Below, in pieces: positions 1-9,408 of a DNA stretch of 64,000 nucleotides. A program made the position numbers and the translations under genes. This DNA comes from Neptunomonas japonica DSM 18939 (GTDB lineage Bacteria; Pseudomonadota; Gammaproteobacteria; Pseudomonadales; Balneatricaceae). The notes below the pieces were generated by a model. That model was not told the origin of the DNA, made no database searches, and saw only the letters and a program-made list of their open reading frames with translations. The stretch is taken from contig NZ_KE383915.1 in assembly GCF_000422765.1 (NCBI RefSeq), forward strand, positions 123,435 to 187,434, given 5' to 3'. Every line of letters starts with the position of its first letter. Position 1 is the first letter of the stretch.

Positions 1-63
1 GAAGTTGCTGAAGTTGCTGAAGTTGCTGAAGTTGCTGAAGTTGCTGAAGTTGCTGAAGTTGCT
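1..63 (+). repeat. Tandem 9-bp repeat coding (Glu-Val-Ala)n in rne
   Basis: The 9-base unit GAAGTTGCT is repeated seven times without a mismatch from base 1 and may extend left of the window. Each unit adds Glu-Val-Ala in frame. Perfect identity at the DNA level points to recent slippage expansion, and copy number probably varies between strains. Confidence 0.95.
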
Positions 64-375
64 GAAACAGTAGAAAGTACTCAAGCAGATGAAGCAAGCA
101 ATAATAGCACTGCTGAAACTACTACTAACGAAATCTCCTCTACTGTCGCCGATAGCTCTGAAGCCACCGCAACAGTGAAAGAAGCGGTAACAGCAGAAGA
201 AGTTACAGTCGAAGAAGCTCCTGTAGCAACGACTGAAGCAACTCAAGAGAAACCGACTGAGCGAGCTCCTCGCAGAGCTCGACGCACAACTCGCGCACCT
301 AACGACCCTAGGGAAATCCGTCGCCGCCAAGCGGAAGAGGCTGCCAAGCTAAACGCGGAAGCACCTAGCGAGTAA
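1..375 (+). CDS. rne: Ribonuclease E, C-terminal end (5' part outside window)
   Basis: The frame is open from base 1 to a TAA at 373-375, giving the last 124 residues of a larger protein. It starts in a low-complexity run of Glu-Val-Ala repeats, continues as acidic disordered sequence, and ends in a basic Arg-rich patch followed by an APNDPREIRRRQAEEA-type tail. That tail is the conserved C-terminus of RNase E in pseudomonads and relatives. RNase E is the endonuclease and scaffold of the RNA degradosome, and its disordered C-terminal half binds RNA and partners such as RhlB, which is also encoded in this window (9.4-11.1 kb). The catalytic N-terminal half is not visible, so the call rests on the tail and composition alone. 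Confidence 0.8.
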   Translation, partial: EVAEVAEVAEVAEVAEVAEVAETVESTQADEASNNSTAETTTNEISSTVADSSEATATVKEAVTAEEVTVEEAPVATTEATQEKPTERAPRRARRTTRAPNDPREIRRRQAEEAAKLNAEAPSE

Positions 376-420
376 ACCTAAAGAGCGTCACGCTTTAGCT
401 GGCGCTCTTTAACAGATACA

Positions 421-446
421 AAAAACCGGCATTAGCCGGTTTTTTT
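421..446. terminator. Bidirectional Rho-independent terminator between rne and speE
   Basis: The hairpin AAACCGGC-ATTA-GCCGGTTT is followed by Ts on the + strand and preceded by As, so it can stop rne (+) and speE (-), which converge here. A second hairpin just upstream (AAAGAGCG 380-387 with CGCTCTTT 403-410) also lies downstream of the rne stop. Confidence 0.85.
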
Positions 447-461
447 ACATCTATACAAGCA

Positions 462-1316
462 CTAGACTTCTGCGAGTGCTTCAATCACATACTGCGGCAA
501 CGCAAAAGCAGCCACGTGCATCTGAGGGTTATAGTAGCGAGTCTTGATTCCTGCTTGCGCAAAACGCTGCCCCAACACTTCAACCGAGACATTACGCAAG
601 GCCGCATCATCAGCCCCCCAAGCCAGCGTCATATTACCACCAATGTAAGTAGGCACTGCTGTGCAATAAAACGTTTGATCAGCGAAATACGGGCTTAAAC
701 GGCGACGCGTTGTTTGCACTTCATCTACTTGCATGAAAACAACGCCATTTTGCGCAACAAAGACGCCCCCATCGTTCAAGCAACGTTTACAACCTTCATA
801 AAAACGGCTACTAAAAAGAACTTCGCCCGGCCCAACTGGATCCGTACAGTCAGAAATAATGACATCAAATTTTTCATCGGTTTCACAAACAAACTCAATA
901 CCATCAGCAATAACAATGTTTGCTCTTGGATCGTCATACGCTCCATTAGAATGCTTAGGCAGATAAGTCTTACACATATCGATAACAGATTGGTCGATTT
1001 CAACTTGAGTCGCATGCTCAACCTCAGGATGCTTGAGAACCTCACGCAGAATGCCGCCGTCGCCACCGCCAATAATTAGTACACGCTTAGCATTACCGTG
1101 TGCAAACAATGGCACATGCGTCAGCATTTCATGATAAATAAATTCATCACGCTCAGTTGTCTGAATAATTCCATCCAGCGCCATAACTGTACCGAACTCT
1201 TTATTACGGAAAATAATCAAATGCCAAGAATCAGTTTGTTGCTCAAACAAAATCTCTTCGACAGTGTACGACTGCCCATAGCCATCATAAAGTGTTTCTA
1301 GAAAGGTAGTAGTCAT
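462..1316 (-). CDS. speE: Spermidine synthase (polyamine aminopropyltransferase)
   Basis: SpeE moves the aminopropyl group of decarboxylated S-adenosylmethionine onto putrescine, making spermidine in the cytoplasm. The protein has the family landmarks: an N-terminal beta domain (ETLYDGYGQ), the [12 protein letters not shown] substrate loop, the glycine-rich GGGDGG nucleotide motif, and the [12 protein letters not shown] segment with the catalytic Asp. From the ATG at 1316 it is 284 residues, close to the usual size. The frame extends 16 codons upstream to a GTG at 1364, but the ATG aligns with the normal SpeE N-terminus, so I chose it. It is a single gene converging with rne; no adjacent speD is present. 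Confidence 0.93.
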   Translation of the reverse strand: MTTTFLETLYDGYGQSYTVEEILFEQQTDSWHLIIFRNKEFGTVMALDGIIQTTERDEFIYHEMLTHVPLFAHGNAKRVLIIGGGDGGILREVLKHPEVEHATQVEIDQSVIDMCKTYLPKHSNGAYDDPRANIVIADGIEFVCETDEKFDVIISDCTDPVGPGEVLFSSRFYEGCKRCLNDGGVFVAQNGVVFMQVDEVQTTRRRLSPYFADQTFYCTAVPTYIGGNMTLAWGADDAALRNVSVEVLGQRFAQAGIKTRYYNPQMHVAAFALPQYVIEALAEV

Positions 1317-1458
1317 CAATTCAGCCCATCTTCGTACTGCATAATTTTTTTCATTAACTTGCACTTATAACCATAAGAACAAGCGACCTTAAATACCACG
1401 CTATTTACCCCTTCGAGCAAACCAGCATTTCCTAAGCAACTGCCTAACGCTCTGCCAG

Positions 1459-1487
1459 AAAATAAAATGCCCAGCCAAAGCCGGGCA
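1459..1487 (-). terminator. Rho-independent terminator downstream of aroC
   Basis: Read on the minus strand, a hairpin with arms TGCCC and GGGCA (1468-1487) is followed by TTTTATTTT. It lies about 120 bases after the aroC stop, in an otherwise featureless 240-base gap before speE. Confidence 0.75.
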
Positions 1488-1605
1488 CCTAACAAACAAA
1501 GCCAATCTTTTACCTTGTTTCACACGATTAACGCAAGAAAAACGGCCACCATCATTATAACAACCATGCTTATTCGAGCGTTCTCGCCTCTCCTTAAATT
1601 TTAAG

Positions 1606-2700
1606 TTAGCCAGAAATAACCGGCGTAGCACATTCAACATCAGCGTTTTGTGCACGGTGGCGCAAAAAATGATCCATCAAGACAATGGCCATCATCGCTT
1701 CAGCGATAGGTGTCGCTCGAATCCCAACACAAGGGTCATGCCGCCCTTTTGTAACAACTTCAATCGGCTCACCTTTGATATTAATGCTACGCCCCGGCAG
1801 CCTCAAGCTAGATGTAGGCTTAAGCGCTATATGTGCAACAATATCTTGCCCCGTAGAAATACCACCCAAAATGCCACCAGCATGATTTGAAAGAAACCCT
1901 TCAGGCGTCATTTCATCACGGTGCTCAGTGCCTTTTTGCTCAACAGCAGCAAAACCATCACCAATCTCGATTCCTTTCACTGCGTTAATACTCATTAACG
2001 CATGCGCAAGCTCTGCATCTAAGCGATCAAAAATCGGCTCTCCTAGCCCTACCGGAACACCAGAAGCCACAACAGAAATTTTAGCGCCTACAGAGTTTCC
2101 TTCTTTACGAAGCTCATCCATATACACTTCCATTTTTTCTGCTGCTACAGTATCAGGAGAGAAGAATGGGTTTTGTTCAATTTGATCCCAGTTAAAATTA
2201 TTCTCATCAATCGAAATAGGGCCCAACTGAGATAAGTAGCCACGAATATCTACACCTTTACTGGCGAGATACTTCTTGGCAATACCGCCTGCTGCAACAC
2301 GCATTGCCGTTTCACGTGCAGATGAGCGGCCACCGCCTCTGTAATCACGAAAACCATATTTATGCGTATAAACATAATCAGCGTGCGCTGGACGGAAGGT
2401 TTCTTCAATGTTTGAGTAATCCTTAGAGCGCTGATCGGTGTTTTGAATTAACAAACCAATAGACGTACCCGTTGTTTTCCCTTCAAAAACACCAGAAAGA
2501 ATTTGCACCTCATCCGCCTCACGACGCTGAGTAGTATGACGGGATGTACCAGGTTTACGTCGATCCAAATCGCGCTGCAAATCAGCTTCTGATATCTCAA
2601 TTCCAGGAGGGCAACCATCAATGATACACCCCAAAGCTGGACCATGACTCTCACCGAAAGACGTTATTGTAAACAGCTTACCAAAACTATTTCCCGACAT
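1606..2700 (-). CDS. aroC: Chorismate synthase
   Basis: AroC carries out the last step of the shikimate pathway, converting 5-enolpyruvylshikimate-3-phosphate to chorismate with reduced FMN. The 364-residue length is typical. The N-terminus ([18 protein letters not shown]) and the RPAHADYVY and [10 protein letters not shown] motifs are the chorismate synthase signatures. It lies 49 bases downstream of prmB on the same strand, the usual gammaproteobacterial prmB-aroC pairing, and probably shares its transcript. A terminator follows at 1459-1487. Confidence 0.97.
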   Translation of the reverse strand: MSGNSFGKLFTITSFGESHGPALGCIIDGCPPGIEISEADLQRDLDRRKPGTSRHTTQRREADEVQILSGVFEGKTTGTSIGLLIQNTDQRSKDYSNIEETFRPAHADYVYTHKYGFRDYRGGGRSSARETAMRVAAGGIAKKYLASKGVDIRGYLSQLGPISIDENNFNWDQIEQNPFFSPDTVAAEKMEVYMDELRKEGNSVGAKISVVASGVPVGLGEPIFDRLDAELAHALMSINAVKGIEIGDGFAAVEQKGTEHRDEMTPEGFLSNHAGGILGGISTGQDIVAHIALKPTSSLRLPGRSINIKGEPIEVVTKGRHDPCVGIRATPIAEAMMAIVLMDHFLRHRAQNADVECATPVISG

Positions 2701-2749
2701 TATCTATAATTCTCTCTATTAAATCTGCTGATTCATTATAACGCCCGAA

Positions 2750-3667
2750 TCAAAATTCGTCGCGAAAATGCTTTAACTCTTGCGCAGTAATCACAAATAC
2801 GCCGTTACCACCCTCAGGTAGATCAACCCAAGTAAATGGCACATGCGCAAACTCTGTCATCAGGTGAACTTCGCTATTACCAACTTCAACAACCAAAAGC
2901 CCATCATCTGTAAGATAATCACAAGCCTCTCGTAAAATAGAACGCGTAAGATCTAAGCCGTCGTTTCCAGAGGTTAACGCTAGCTCCGGCTCATGATGAT
3001 ATTCTTGCGGCATACCTTCAAAGTCTTGCTGATCAACATAAGGGGGGTTTGAAACAATCAAATCATACTTCTGACCGCCGACCGCTTCAAACAAATCACC
3101 CTGAATAGCAGTAACCTGCTCTTCTAGCTCATGCTGCTCGATATTTTTCTGTGCAACTACTAGTGCCTCAACAGAGATATCAATTAAGTCTACTTGCGCC
3201 TCTTCAAAGGCATAAGCACACGCAATACCAATACAGCCGCTGCCGGTACAAAGGTCTAGTACTCTCTCAACCCGACCTTCTCGTAAAAATGGAGAGAACT
3301 CTGTTTCTATTAATTGCGCAATGGGTGAACGTGGAATAAGCACTCGCTCATCAACGTAGAAAGGCATACCCATAAACCATGCTTCATTAGTAATGTAAGG
3401 CAACGGCTTACGTGCTTCGACACGCTGGCGAACAAAGTCAATAACTCGAGCTTTTTCAGGCGCCATCAAACGCGCATCTAGCACCGTTTTATCACTATTC
3501 CAGGAAAGGTAAACGCCGGCCATAACCAACTGCACGGCCTCATCCCACGTATTAGTATTACCATGCCCCAAATAAACCTTATGCTCATTCAGTAAACTAC
3601 ACGTCCAACGTATAAAATCGCGCACTGTTTGTAATTCAGTTGCAACCTGCTCTTGATCAATCATCAT
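2750..3667 (-). CDS. prmB: Ribosomal protein uL3 (L3) glutamine N5-methyltransferase
   Basis: PrmB methylates a glutamine of ribosomal protein L3 using S-adenosylmethionine. The 305-residue protein has an N-terminal helical domain, a SAM-binding DLCTGSG motif near residues 138-144, and the NPPY catalytic motif at about 207-210 that marks glutamine/adenine N-methyltransferases. PrmB rather than the paralogue PrmC is chosen from the aroC neighbour and the N-terminal DFIRWTCSLLN segment. It is divergent from smrB, with about 70 bases between them, so the gap should hold both promoters. Confidence 0.92.
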   Translation of the reverse strand: MMIDQEQVATELQTVRDFIRWTCSLLNEHKVYLGHGNTNTWDEAVQLVMAGVYLSWNSDKTVLDARLMAPEKARVIDFVRQRVEARKPLPYITNEAWFMGMPFYVDERVLIPRSPIAQLIETEFSPFLREGRVERVLDLCTGSGCIGIACAYAFEEAQVDLIDISVEALVVAQKNIEQHELEEQVTAIQGDLFEAVGGQKYDLIVSNPPYVDQQDFEGMPQEYHHEPELALTSGNDGLDLTRSILREACDYLTDDGLLVVEVGNSEVHLMTEFAHVPFTWVDLPEGGNGVFVITAQELKHFRDEF

Positions 3668-3739
3668 AACTATCGGGATAATACCTAGATCTGATTTGGT
3701 TTAAACCAGACAGTTTAATGAATTCACGTGTTCGGTGCT

Positions 3740-4306
3740 ATGTCTGACAAAATAAACTCAAGCAAGACTGACCCAGAAATCTCTTTTAGCGAGGTAATGG
3801 GAGATGTTTCACCTATAAAGCACGACAAGACTGTCTTGCGAACCAATGGCCCTATACGCAAGGATAAACAGCGGGCTTACCATCGCGCTATGGCTCAAGC
3901 AGAAACAGAACAAGTTATTGACGGACTCTCTAGCGAAGTCGTCGAAATAGTAGAATCTGACGAAGAACTAATTTTTGCAGCCCCAGGCATACAAATCAGT
4001 GCGATGAAACGCCTTCGCAAAGGGCATACCCCCTGGGAAGCAGGCATTGACTTGCATGGCATGACAGTAGATACCGCTAGAGACGAGCTCAGCGCTTTTA
4101 TTAGAGACTCTCAACGCCAAAGTATGCGCTCAGTCATGGTTATTCATGGAAAAGCATTTAGCCAATCAGGCCAGCAGCCTGTACTAAAATCCTATGTAAA
4201 TGACTGGTTAAGACAACTCTCTCAAGTACTCGCATTTTGTTCAGCGCAACCTAAAGATGGTGGCTCTGGCGCACTTTACATACTGTTGAAACAAAACAGG
4301 CAATAA
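3740..4306 (+). CDS. smrB: Smr-domain endonuclease, SmrB-like
   Basis: This 188-residue protein ends in a small-MutS-related (Smr) domain: IDLHGMTVDTARDEL at the start and a VIHGKAF segment with the conserved His-Gly. In E. coli SmrB cuts mRNA between collided ribosomes and feeds ribosome rescue. The N-terminal half is charged and probably disordered, as in SmrB proteins. An upstream GTG at 3728 adds four residues; neither start has a clear ribosome site. The divergent position next to prmB-aroC matches the E. coli order. Confidence 0.85.
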   Translation: MSDKINSSKTDPEISFSEVMGDVSPIKHDKTVLRTNGPIRKDKQRAYHRAMAQAETEQVIDGLSSEVVEIVESDEELIFAAPGIQISAMKRLRKGHTPWEAGIDLHGMTVDTARDELSAFIRDSQRQSMRSVMVIHGKAFSQSGQQPVLKSYVNDWLRQLSQVLAFCSAQPKDGGSGALYILLKQNRQ

Positions 4307-4389
4307 ATTAATAATGGCTACTTTACGAAACTGTCATGTTCGCGTAACTTAGCATTTTTTTTGACTCATATTACAGAGGGTATTCATCA

Positions 4390-4932
4390 GTGATGGAAAA
4401 AGCATACGCTACCATTATCGAACAAGTAGGCGAAGATCTTAGCCGTGAAGGCTTAGTCGATACTCCTGCTCGCGCGGCAAAAGCAATGGCCTACCTGACA
4501 CGCGGATATCAGCAAAACCTTGAAGAAGTGGTAAACAATGCCCTTTTCCCATCTGATAATAGCGAAATGGTTCTCGTTAAAGATATTGAGCTTTACTCAC
4601 TATGCGAGCATCACTTACTGCCTTTCATCGGCAAAGCTCACGTCGCTTATATCCCAGACGGCAAGGTAATTGGACTATCCAAAATTGCACGCATAGTTGA
4701 CATGTACGCTCGCCGACTACAAATCCAAGAGAACATGACAAAAGAAATCGCCGATGCGATTATGTCAATGACAGGCGCCAAAGGCGTTGGCGTAGTAATC
4801 GAAGCAAAACATATGTGCATGATGATGCGCGGTGTTGAAAAGCAGAACGGATCTATGAAAACATCCATGATGCTAGGTACTTTCAGATCGAAACCTGAAA
4901 CTCGCTCAGAATTTCTCTCTCTACTTTCTTAG
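4390..4932 (+). CDS. folE: GTP cyclohydrolase I
   Basis: FolE converts GTP to 7,8-dihydroneopterin triphosphate, the first step to tetrahydrofolate and pterins. The 180-residue protein has the zinc and active-site motifs LCEHHLLPF and [10 protein letters not shown], and it ends in RSEFLSLL as typical bacterial enzymes do. AGAGGG at 4375-4380 is 9 bases from the GTG at 4390 and 12 from the adjacent ATG at 4393, so either could be the start. It follows smrB by 83 bases and may be cotranscribed with it. Confidence 0.95.
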   Translation: MMEKAYATIIEQVGEDLSREGLVDTPARAAKAMAYLTRGYQQNLEEVVNNALFPSDNSEMVLVKDIELYSLCEHHLLPFIGKAHVAYIPDGKVIGLSKIARIVDMYARRLQIQENMTKEIADAIMSMTGAKGVGVVIEAKHMCMMMRGVEKQNGSMKTSMMLGTFRSKPETRSEFLSLLS

Positions 4933-4946
4933 TAGTTGAGCAATCC

Positions 4947-4981
4947 ACGTATAGCTACTAACTTCATTAGTAGCTATACGT
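4947..4981. terminator. 15-bp perfect inverted repeat between convergent folE and rssA
   Basis: Arms at 4947-4961 and 4967-4981 pair perfectly over 15 bases around a 5-base loop. It sits between two convergent stops, the position of a shared terminator. No T tract follows on either strand, so if it terminates it is not a canonical Rho-independent site. Confidence 0.55.
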
Positions 4982-5004
4982 ATCAAACCTTAAAAGCCCG
5001 ACTA

Positions 5005-5901
5005 TCAAGAACGCCTTTCAATTTTATCCAAGCATTCAATTGCTACGCGACGCCCTTCGTCAATAACTTCACTGGCTCGATGAAAGTCGTGAAAACGACA
5101 AATCTCAGTCGGTATGTTTATCAATAAATCTGGACGATAGCCCGCAACCTTATATTGCGTTAACGCTCCTTGCATTACTTCAAGCGAACTCATAATGATA
5201 TCTAAATTACTATCGAGCTTAACCTTGCTCTCTGCCTCTCCATGCAGCAATTGCACTACGCGCCCATCATCTGACATCTCTTCATCAATAGAGCTATGAG
5301 CAAATAAATCCCCCTCAAACGGCTCATCGCCTTTAGGTAACTCTATATCAGGCATTACAGGACTACCGTTTAAATCCACTGCAATAATCAAGTCAGAGCG
5401 CGCAGCAACCGTAGGAATAATTGGTAAAGGATTCAATACACCGCCATCAACTAGTACTCGATGGGCGTCAACAACCGGTGTGAACACACCCGGAACAGCA
5501 GCAGATGCTCTAATGGCAGCCTGCAATGAGCCGCGCTGAAACCACACCTCTTTCTGGTGCACTATATCGGTTGCGACCGCGGTAAAAGGGATGGGCAAAG
5601 ACTCGATGTCCGGATCACCCGCCATCTCTCTTATTCTTTGAAATAATTTATCTCCGCGGATAGCACCTATTCCAAATGTTAGGTCCAGCAAACGCAAAAT
5701 CTGCAGCCGAGACAAGCCCTCTACCCACTCTGTATATTCTTCAAGTGCGCCAGCGGCATATAAACCACCCACCAAGGCTCCCATTGAACTGCCAGCGATG
5801 CAATTGATTTGGTAACCCCTTGCCTCAAGGACTTCAATTACACCAATATGTGCATACCCGCGAGCCCCTCCGCTACCCAGCACCAAAGAAACACTTGTCA
5901 T
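5005..5901 (-). CDS. Patatin-like phospholipase family protein, RssA-like
   Basis: This 298-residue patatin-family serine hydrolase has the oxyanion-hole motif GSGGARGYAHIG near the N-terminus, the nucleophile elbow GSSMG, and the DGG motif (LVDGGVLNPLP) carrying the catalytic Asp of the Ser-Asp dyad. There is no signal peptide, so it is cytoplasmic. RssA-type proteins are predicted lipid acyl hydrolases with no firmly known substrate. Its start is two bases from the end of the upstream DUF4892 gene, indicating one transcript. Confidence 0.85.
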   Translation of the reverse strand: MTSVSLVLGSGGARGYAHIGVIEVLEARGYQINCIAGSSMGALVGGLYAAGALEEYTEWVEGLSRLQILRLLDLTFGIGAIRGDKLFQRIREMAGDPDIESLPIPFTAVATDIVHQKEVWFQRGSLQAAIRASAAVPGVFTPVVDAHRVLVDGGVLNPLPIIPTVAARSDLIIAVDLNGSPVMPDIELPKGDEPFEGDLFAHSSIDEEMSDDGRVVQLLHGEAESKVKLDSNLDIIMSSLEVMQGALTQYKVAGYRPDLLINIPTEICRFHDFHRASEVIDEGRRVAIECLDKIERRS

Positions 5902-5903
5902 AA

Positions 5904-6755
5904 CTAAGGCGCGCCGGAGACGAGAACAACCACCATCTGGTTTTGCTTCAATACAGAAGGCGCAAGGGCACCCACTGACTGAACAGATACACCGGCCATC
6001 TGACGCCCGGTAAGTGCTTGACGTAACTGTAACGCTTTAGCAGTGCCAAGCTCACCGCCAAGTGCTAGCGTCTCCCCTTTGTGGTGAACAACTAACGTAA
6101 TGTCTTGTGTATGCGTCTCTAATTGACTCACTAACTTTTCGAGCAAGCCCATATCAGGCAACTGGTTAACTGAAAGACCGACATAGCCCTCTCTTTTGAT
6201 GGTTGTTGTTATACGCGCAACGGCATCGGTTTCAATCACATCAATATGTGCATACAACTTGCGATTTCCTCGTTCAACCGTATACATCAACACGGTGACA
6301 CCCGGTAGCCGCGCCGCTAGATAGTACTGTGAACGCTCAACACCATAAAGTTTGGAGAAATCAAAAACATCATTAGCCCAATAGTTACTGCTTCCGCACT
6401 CTCGCCCCTGACAGGAAAAAAGAATTTCGGCTTTTTTCATTTCAAGCTGAGTTTTGAAGAAATTAAAAACTTTACGTGTCTTATTACCTTCAGGAATACG
6501 GTAACTGATACGTGTCAGGCGGCCAGTAATACGCTCTTCGCGTTCCAGTCGCTCAACACCATTAACCTGTTCAACACCACCTAAAGGCAGCGCATAATCT
6601 GTTAGAGGTGCCGTTTTGTAATTTACTATCCAAGATCCTCTGAACCGCTCTAAAACGCCGTCATCCGCAGACCCTGTAAGATCATCTGTTGCATAAGCAA
6701 TTGACGAACCTAATACCAATATAAGTGAGCAAATCCTTGTTAACCACATCAGCAA
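5904..6755 (-). CDS. Secreted DUF4892-like protein
   Basis: A signal peptide of about 22 residues ends in AYA, followed by roughly 260 residues with no membrane segment. Two cysteines in a short CQGREC loop could form a periplasmic disulfide. The C-terminal third (VNQLPDMGLLEKLVSQLETH, then ALQLRQALTGRQM) looks like an OmpA-like peptidoglycan-associated fold of the kind found in DUF4892 proteins. The function of the family is unknown. It is coupled to the patatin gene downstream and follows an alpha/beta hydrolase gene, so a role in envelope or lipid handling is a guess from context. Confidence 0.65.
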   Translation of the reverse strand: MLMWLTRICSLILVLGSSIAYATDDLTGSADDGVLERFRGSWIVNYKTAPLTDYALPLGGVEQVNGVERLEREERITGRLTRISYRIPEGNKTRKVFNFFKTQLEMKKAEILFSCQGRECGSSNYWANDVFDFSKLYGVERSQYYLAARLPGVTVLMYTVERGNRKLYAHIDVIETDAVARITTTIKREGYVGLSVNQLPDMGLLEKLVSQLETHTQDITLVVHHKGETLALGGELGTAKALQLRQALTGRQMAGVSVQSVGALAPSVLKQNQMVVVLVSGAP

Positions 6756-6804
6756 ACAACCCTTATGACTATTTGAAAGTTAGAACACTATTTATCTAAA
6801 ACAT

Positions 6805-7644
6805 TCACTCAATACTAGTTTTGATATCTTCTGCAATCAGCTTAGCCGCCAAAGGCTCGAGATGCAGATGATGATTACCTTTTAAATCTATAACATTTAC
6901 TGCTTTAATTTGTGCGATTCTTGGCACCCATGATTCATCATGGATCCCACTATCGCCTAGGTAAATACGAACAGGGGCCGTCACCGCTTGCAAAAACGCG
7001 TTAACCTGATCTTCACTCATACGCAATAACGATGGCAGCATCAAACCAGGATCACTACGCCAAATATAACCTTGCTCAACATGCTTCAACCCCCTTTCTA
7101 TCAACCACTCTGCCGCCTGACGATTCACCGGCCAACGCCCTTGCATACGAATATTAATAGCAGTTTCTTTATCGGGGTAAGGCCTGAGGCTTTTTGATTT
7201 CATCCTGCGCCGCTTAAGAATAGCATCCCCCATCAAAGCAGGGAGCTCAGGTGCCTCATAAACCAGCGGAGCCAGCCCTTCAATTAAATAAAGACGTCCT
7301 ACACGGTCAGGGAACGCTCCCGCAAATAACGTTGCAATACTGGCCCCCATTGAGTGCCCAAGCAATGTAACTTTATCTAGCCCTAGATGATTGAGTACCA
7401 ACAGCAGATCGCTTACATTATCCCAAATATAATACGGCATTGACGCAGGACGATGATCTGTCATCCCATGCCCCATTAAATCCAGCGCAATAAAATGGTA
7501 ATCACTAAAGTGTTTTCGGATTTCATTGAAAGTAGCCGCATTATCTAGCCACCCATGGAGCGCTACAATGACCTTTTTCTGACCTTCACCAGATTCCAAT
7601 GCATGCAGCGTTAACTCGTCGAGTCGAAATTGTCTTTCATTCAT
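6805..7644 (-). CDS. Alpha/beta hydrolase
   Basis: The 279-residue protein has the canonical fold: the HGWLDNAATF oxyanion segment, the nucleophile elbow GHSMGA near residues 96-101, and a C-terminal catalytic His in the GNHHLHLE segment. The cap region is the helical type of serum-hydrolase-like esterases. The substrate cannot be read from the sequence. It lies 41 bases downstream of sixA on the same strand and may be the tail of the gpsA-sixA transcript or the head of the next unit. Confidence 0.85.
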   Translation of the reverse strand: MNERQFRLDELTLHALESGEGQKKVIVALHGWLDNAATFNEIRKHFSDYHFIALDLMGHGMTDHRPASMPYYIWDNVSDLLLVLNHLGLDKVTLLGHSMGASIATLFAGAFPDRVGRLYLIEGLAPLVYEAPELPALMGDAILKRRRMKSKSLRPYPDKETAINIRMQGRWPVNRQAAEWLIERGLKHVEQGYIWRSDPGLMLPSLLRMSEDQVNAFLQAVTAPVRIYLGDSGIHDESWVPRIAQIKAVNVIDLKGNHHLHLEPLAAKLIAEDIKTSIE

Positions 7645-7684
7645 ACTAATAAATTAGCAGAGCTTTACACAGAAAGCTTCAGAT

Positions 7685-8131
7685 TTATAAAGATAAACGG
7701 ATAGCGGAAGCTGAGGCTGGCCACAAAAGATCAAGAGCCACCAATTGCCCAGGAAGCAATGGTTCAGGAGTATGCACTACCCCCTCAGCCAAAAAAGGAA
7801 CAGCATAGCCAATAAGTGGCTGGTGCGTAACAACAAGTAAGTTATCAACCCAATGCTCTTCTAATGCTGCTATCGCATCACTGAGCGGCGCATCAGGCGA
7901 CCAACGATCATCAAGCACCCATTGCGCCTCAGGTATAAGGTTATGTACCTGAGAAGCCGTTTGCTTAGCCCTAACGTAAGAACTACTGATAATTTTTTCT
8001 ACAGTTAAGAGAGATTGCTGATAATGCGCTATTTGCCGATCAACATAAGCAACCCCTGCATCCGTCAAGATGCGCTCTTGATCGCTCGAAGCCTTCCAAC
8101 TAGCCTCTCCATGGCGCATCAGGATTAACAT
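7685..8131 (-). CDS. sixA: Phosphohistidine phosphatase SixA
   Basis: The 148-residue histidine-phosphatase-superfamily protein starts with LILMRHGEA, the RHG catalytic motif, and carries a second His in VVTHQPLIG. SixA removes phosphate from phosphohistidine in HPt domains and PTS proteins; in E. coli it acts on ArcB and NPr. The gene overlaps the gpsA stop by one base, a coupling seen in pseudomonads. Confidence 0.88.
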   Translation of the reverse strand: MLILMRHGEASWKASSDQERILTDAGVAYVDRQIAHYQQSLLTVEKIISSSYVRAKQTASQVHNLIPEAQWVLDDRWSPDAPLSDAIAALEEHWVDNLLVVTHQPLIGYAVPFLAEGVVHTPEPLLPGQLVALDLLWPASASAIRLSL

Positions 8132-9162
8132 TAGATAGCCCCCCTAGGGAGTACAAATTCCACATCAGAGCTTTGCTCATTCATCATTAAGGCTTTAACA
8201 ACCTCTTGAACATGCGCACCATTGAACACTACTTCATACAAGCCAGAAACTAACGGCATATATATTTGTAACTCATCAGCTTTAGCTTTAATGATGCGAA
8301 TGGTATTCACACCCTCAGCTACTTCACCTAGAGACTCAACCGCTTCTTCTAAGTTTTCTCCGCTGCCGAGCGCATAACCCACGCGATAGTTTCTACTCAA
8401 AGGAGACATACAGGTAACTATCAAATCACCCACGCCAGCAAGCCCAAGAAACGTCATAGGGTTTGCTCCCATGCTGACAGCAAAGCGGCTCATCTCAGCG
8501 AGACTGCGCGTTAACAACATACTCTTAGTATTTTCACCCATGCCTAACGCAGCACTTAAGCCCGCAGCAATCGCGTAAATATTTTTGAGCGTCCCCCCCA
8601 GCTCAACACCATACATATCAGAGCTGGCATAGACTCGAAAGTAAGACTGATGTAGAGCTGCCTGAACATCGGTACGTAGCGCCTCATCATCACTCGAAAT
8701 CACAGTTGCGGTTAACTGATGCTTAGCGACTTCTTTCGCTAGGTTCGGGCCACTCAAAACACCGACTTTAGCCGTTGGCAACTCATCCTTAAGAATCTCG
8801 CTCATTAAGCTGAAAGTTTCGCCTTCAATCCCTTTAGTGGTACTAATCACCATCTGCCCTGTCTTTAAAAAAGGCTTGGCTAACTGCACAACCGAGCGAA
8901 AACTTTGACTTGGGATAGAAACAAAAACAAGCGTAGCCTCTGTTAACGCCAGCTCAATATCTGACGTTGCCCATAAATCCTCTGATAAAGGGTAGTCTGG
9001 CAAGTAGCGTGTATTCATATGCTGCTGGTTAATCTCTTCAGCCCTAATGGAATCACGCATCCATTGAGAAACTTTAATTCCTTTTTCTGCCATTATATTG
9101 GCGATGACAGTCCCAAAACTACCACCCCCTAACACAGCAACTTTCTGCTGCACTGCATTCAT
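8131..9162 (-). CDS. gpsA: Glycerol-3-phosphate dehydrogenase [NAD(P)+]
   Basis: GpsA reduces dihydroxyacetone phosphate to sn-glycerol-3-phosphate, the backbone of phospholipids. The protein (343 residues, typical) has an N-terminal Rossmann motif VLGGGSFGT, the catalytic Lys region [13 protein letters not shown], and [11 protein letters not shown] near the substrate site. It lies in a long minus-strand series dinG-rhlB-small membrane protein-gpsA-sixA with gaps under about 35 bases. Confidence 0.96.
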   Translation of the reverse strand: MNAVQQKVAVLGGGSFGTVIANIMAEKGIKVSQWMRDSIRAEEINQQHMNTRYLPDYPLSEDLWATSDIELALTEATLVFVSIPSQSFRSVVQLAKPFLKTGQMVISTTKGIEGETFSLMSEILKDELPTAKVGVLSGPNLAKEVAKHQLTATVISSDDEALRTDVQAALHQSYFRVYASSDMYGVELGGTLKNIYAIAAGLSAALGMGENTKSMLLTRSLAEMSRFAVSMGANPMTFLGLAGVGDLIVTCMSPLSRNYRVGYALGSGENLEEAVESLGEVAEGVNTIRIIKAKADELQIYMPLVSGLYEVVFNGAHVQEVVKALMMNEQSSDVEFVLPRGAI

Positions 9163-9192
9163 GTGTTCGCCCTTATTACAGATTATTCATTG

Positions 9193-9408
9193 CTACTGAT
9201 CACCAATACTATCTAACAGCTTATCGATACCTTTAAAGATAAAGATCACCACACCGTAAGCAGCAACCGAGATCACTAAAAACACCAATAACTGCGTGAT
9301 ATCACCCGTATGCTGATAGCCAGCCACTGCAAAAACAGCAAAAAGCGCACTGACTACGATAGCTAATATGCGCGCAATTAAGCGCGTTTTATGTCGATCT
9401 TCAGACAT
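9193..9408 (-). CDS. Small two-helix membrane protein of unknown function
   Basis: I place the start at the ATG at 9408 ([10 protein letters not shown]), giving 71 residues. It has a short charged head, two hydrophobic segments at about residues 11-28 and 34-54, and a charged tail. The frame stays open upstream to 9462, but that part lies inside rhlB. The start overlaps the rhlB stop by eight bases, so translation is probably coupled. Small membrane-protein genes next to gpsA and sixA occur in related bacteria, but I do not recognise a named function. Confidence 0.7.
   Translation of the reverse strand: MSEDRHKTRLIARILAIVVSALFAVFAVAGYQHTGDITQLLVFLVISVAAYGVVIFIFKGIDKLLDSIGDQ

Noticed and set aside
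1-63. Tandem repeats considered as a CRISPR array
   Set aside because: Units are 9 bases, without spacers, and in frame with a protein.
1401-1655. 84-codon frame between speE and aroC
   Set aside because: It overlaps the aroC end in another frame, spans the aroC terminator hairpin and has Arg/Cys-rich content typical of non-coding frames.
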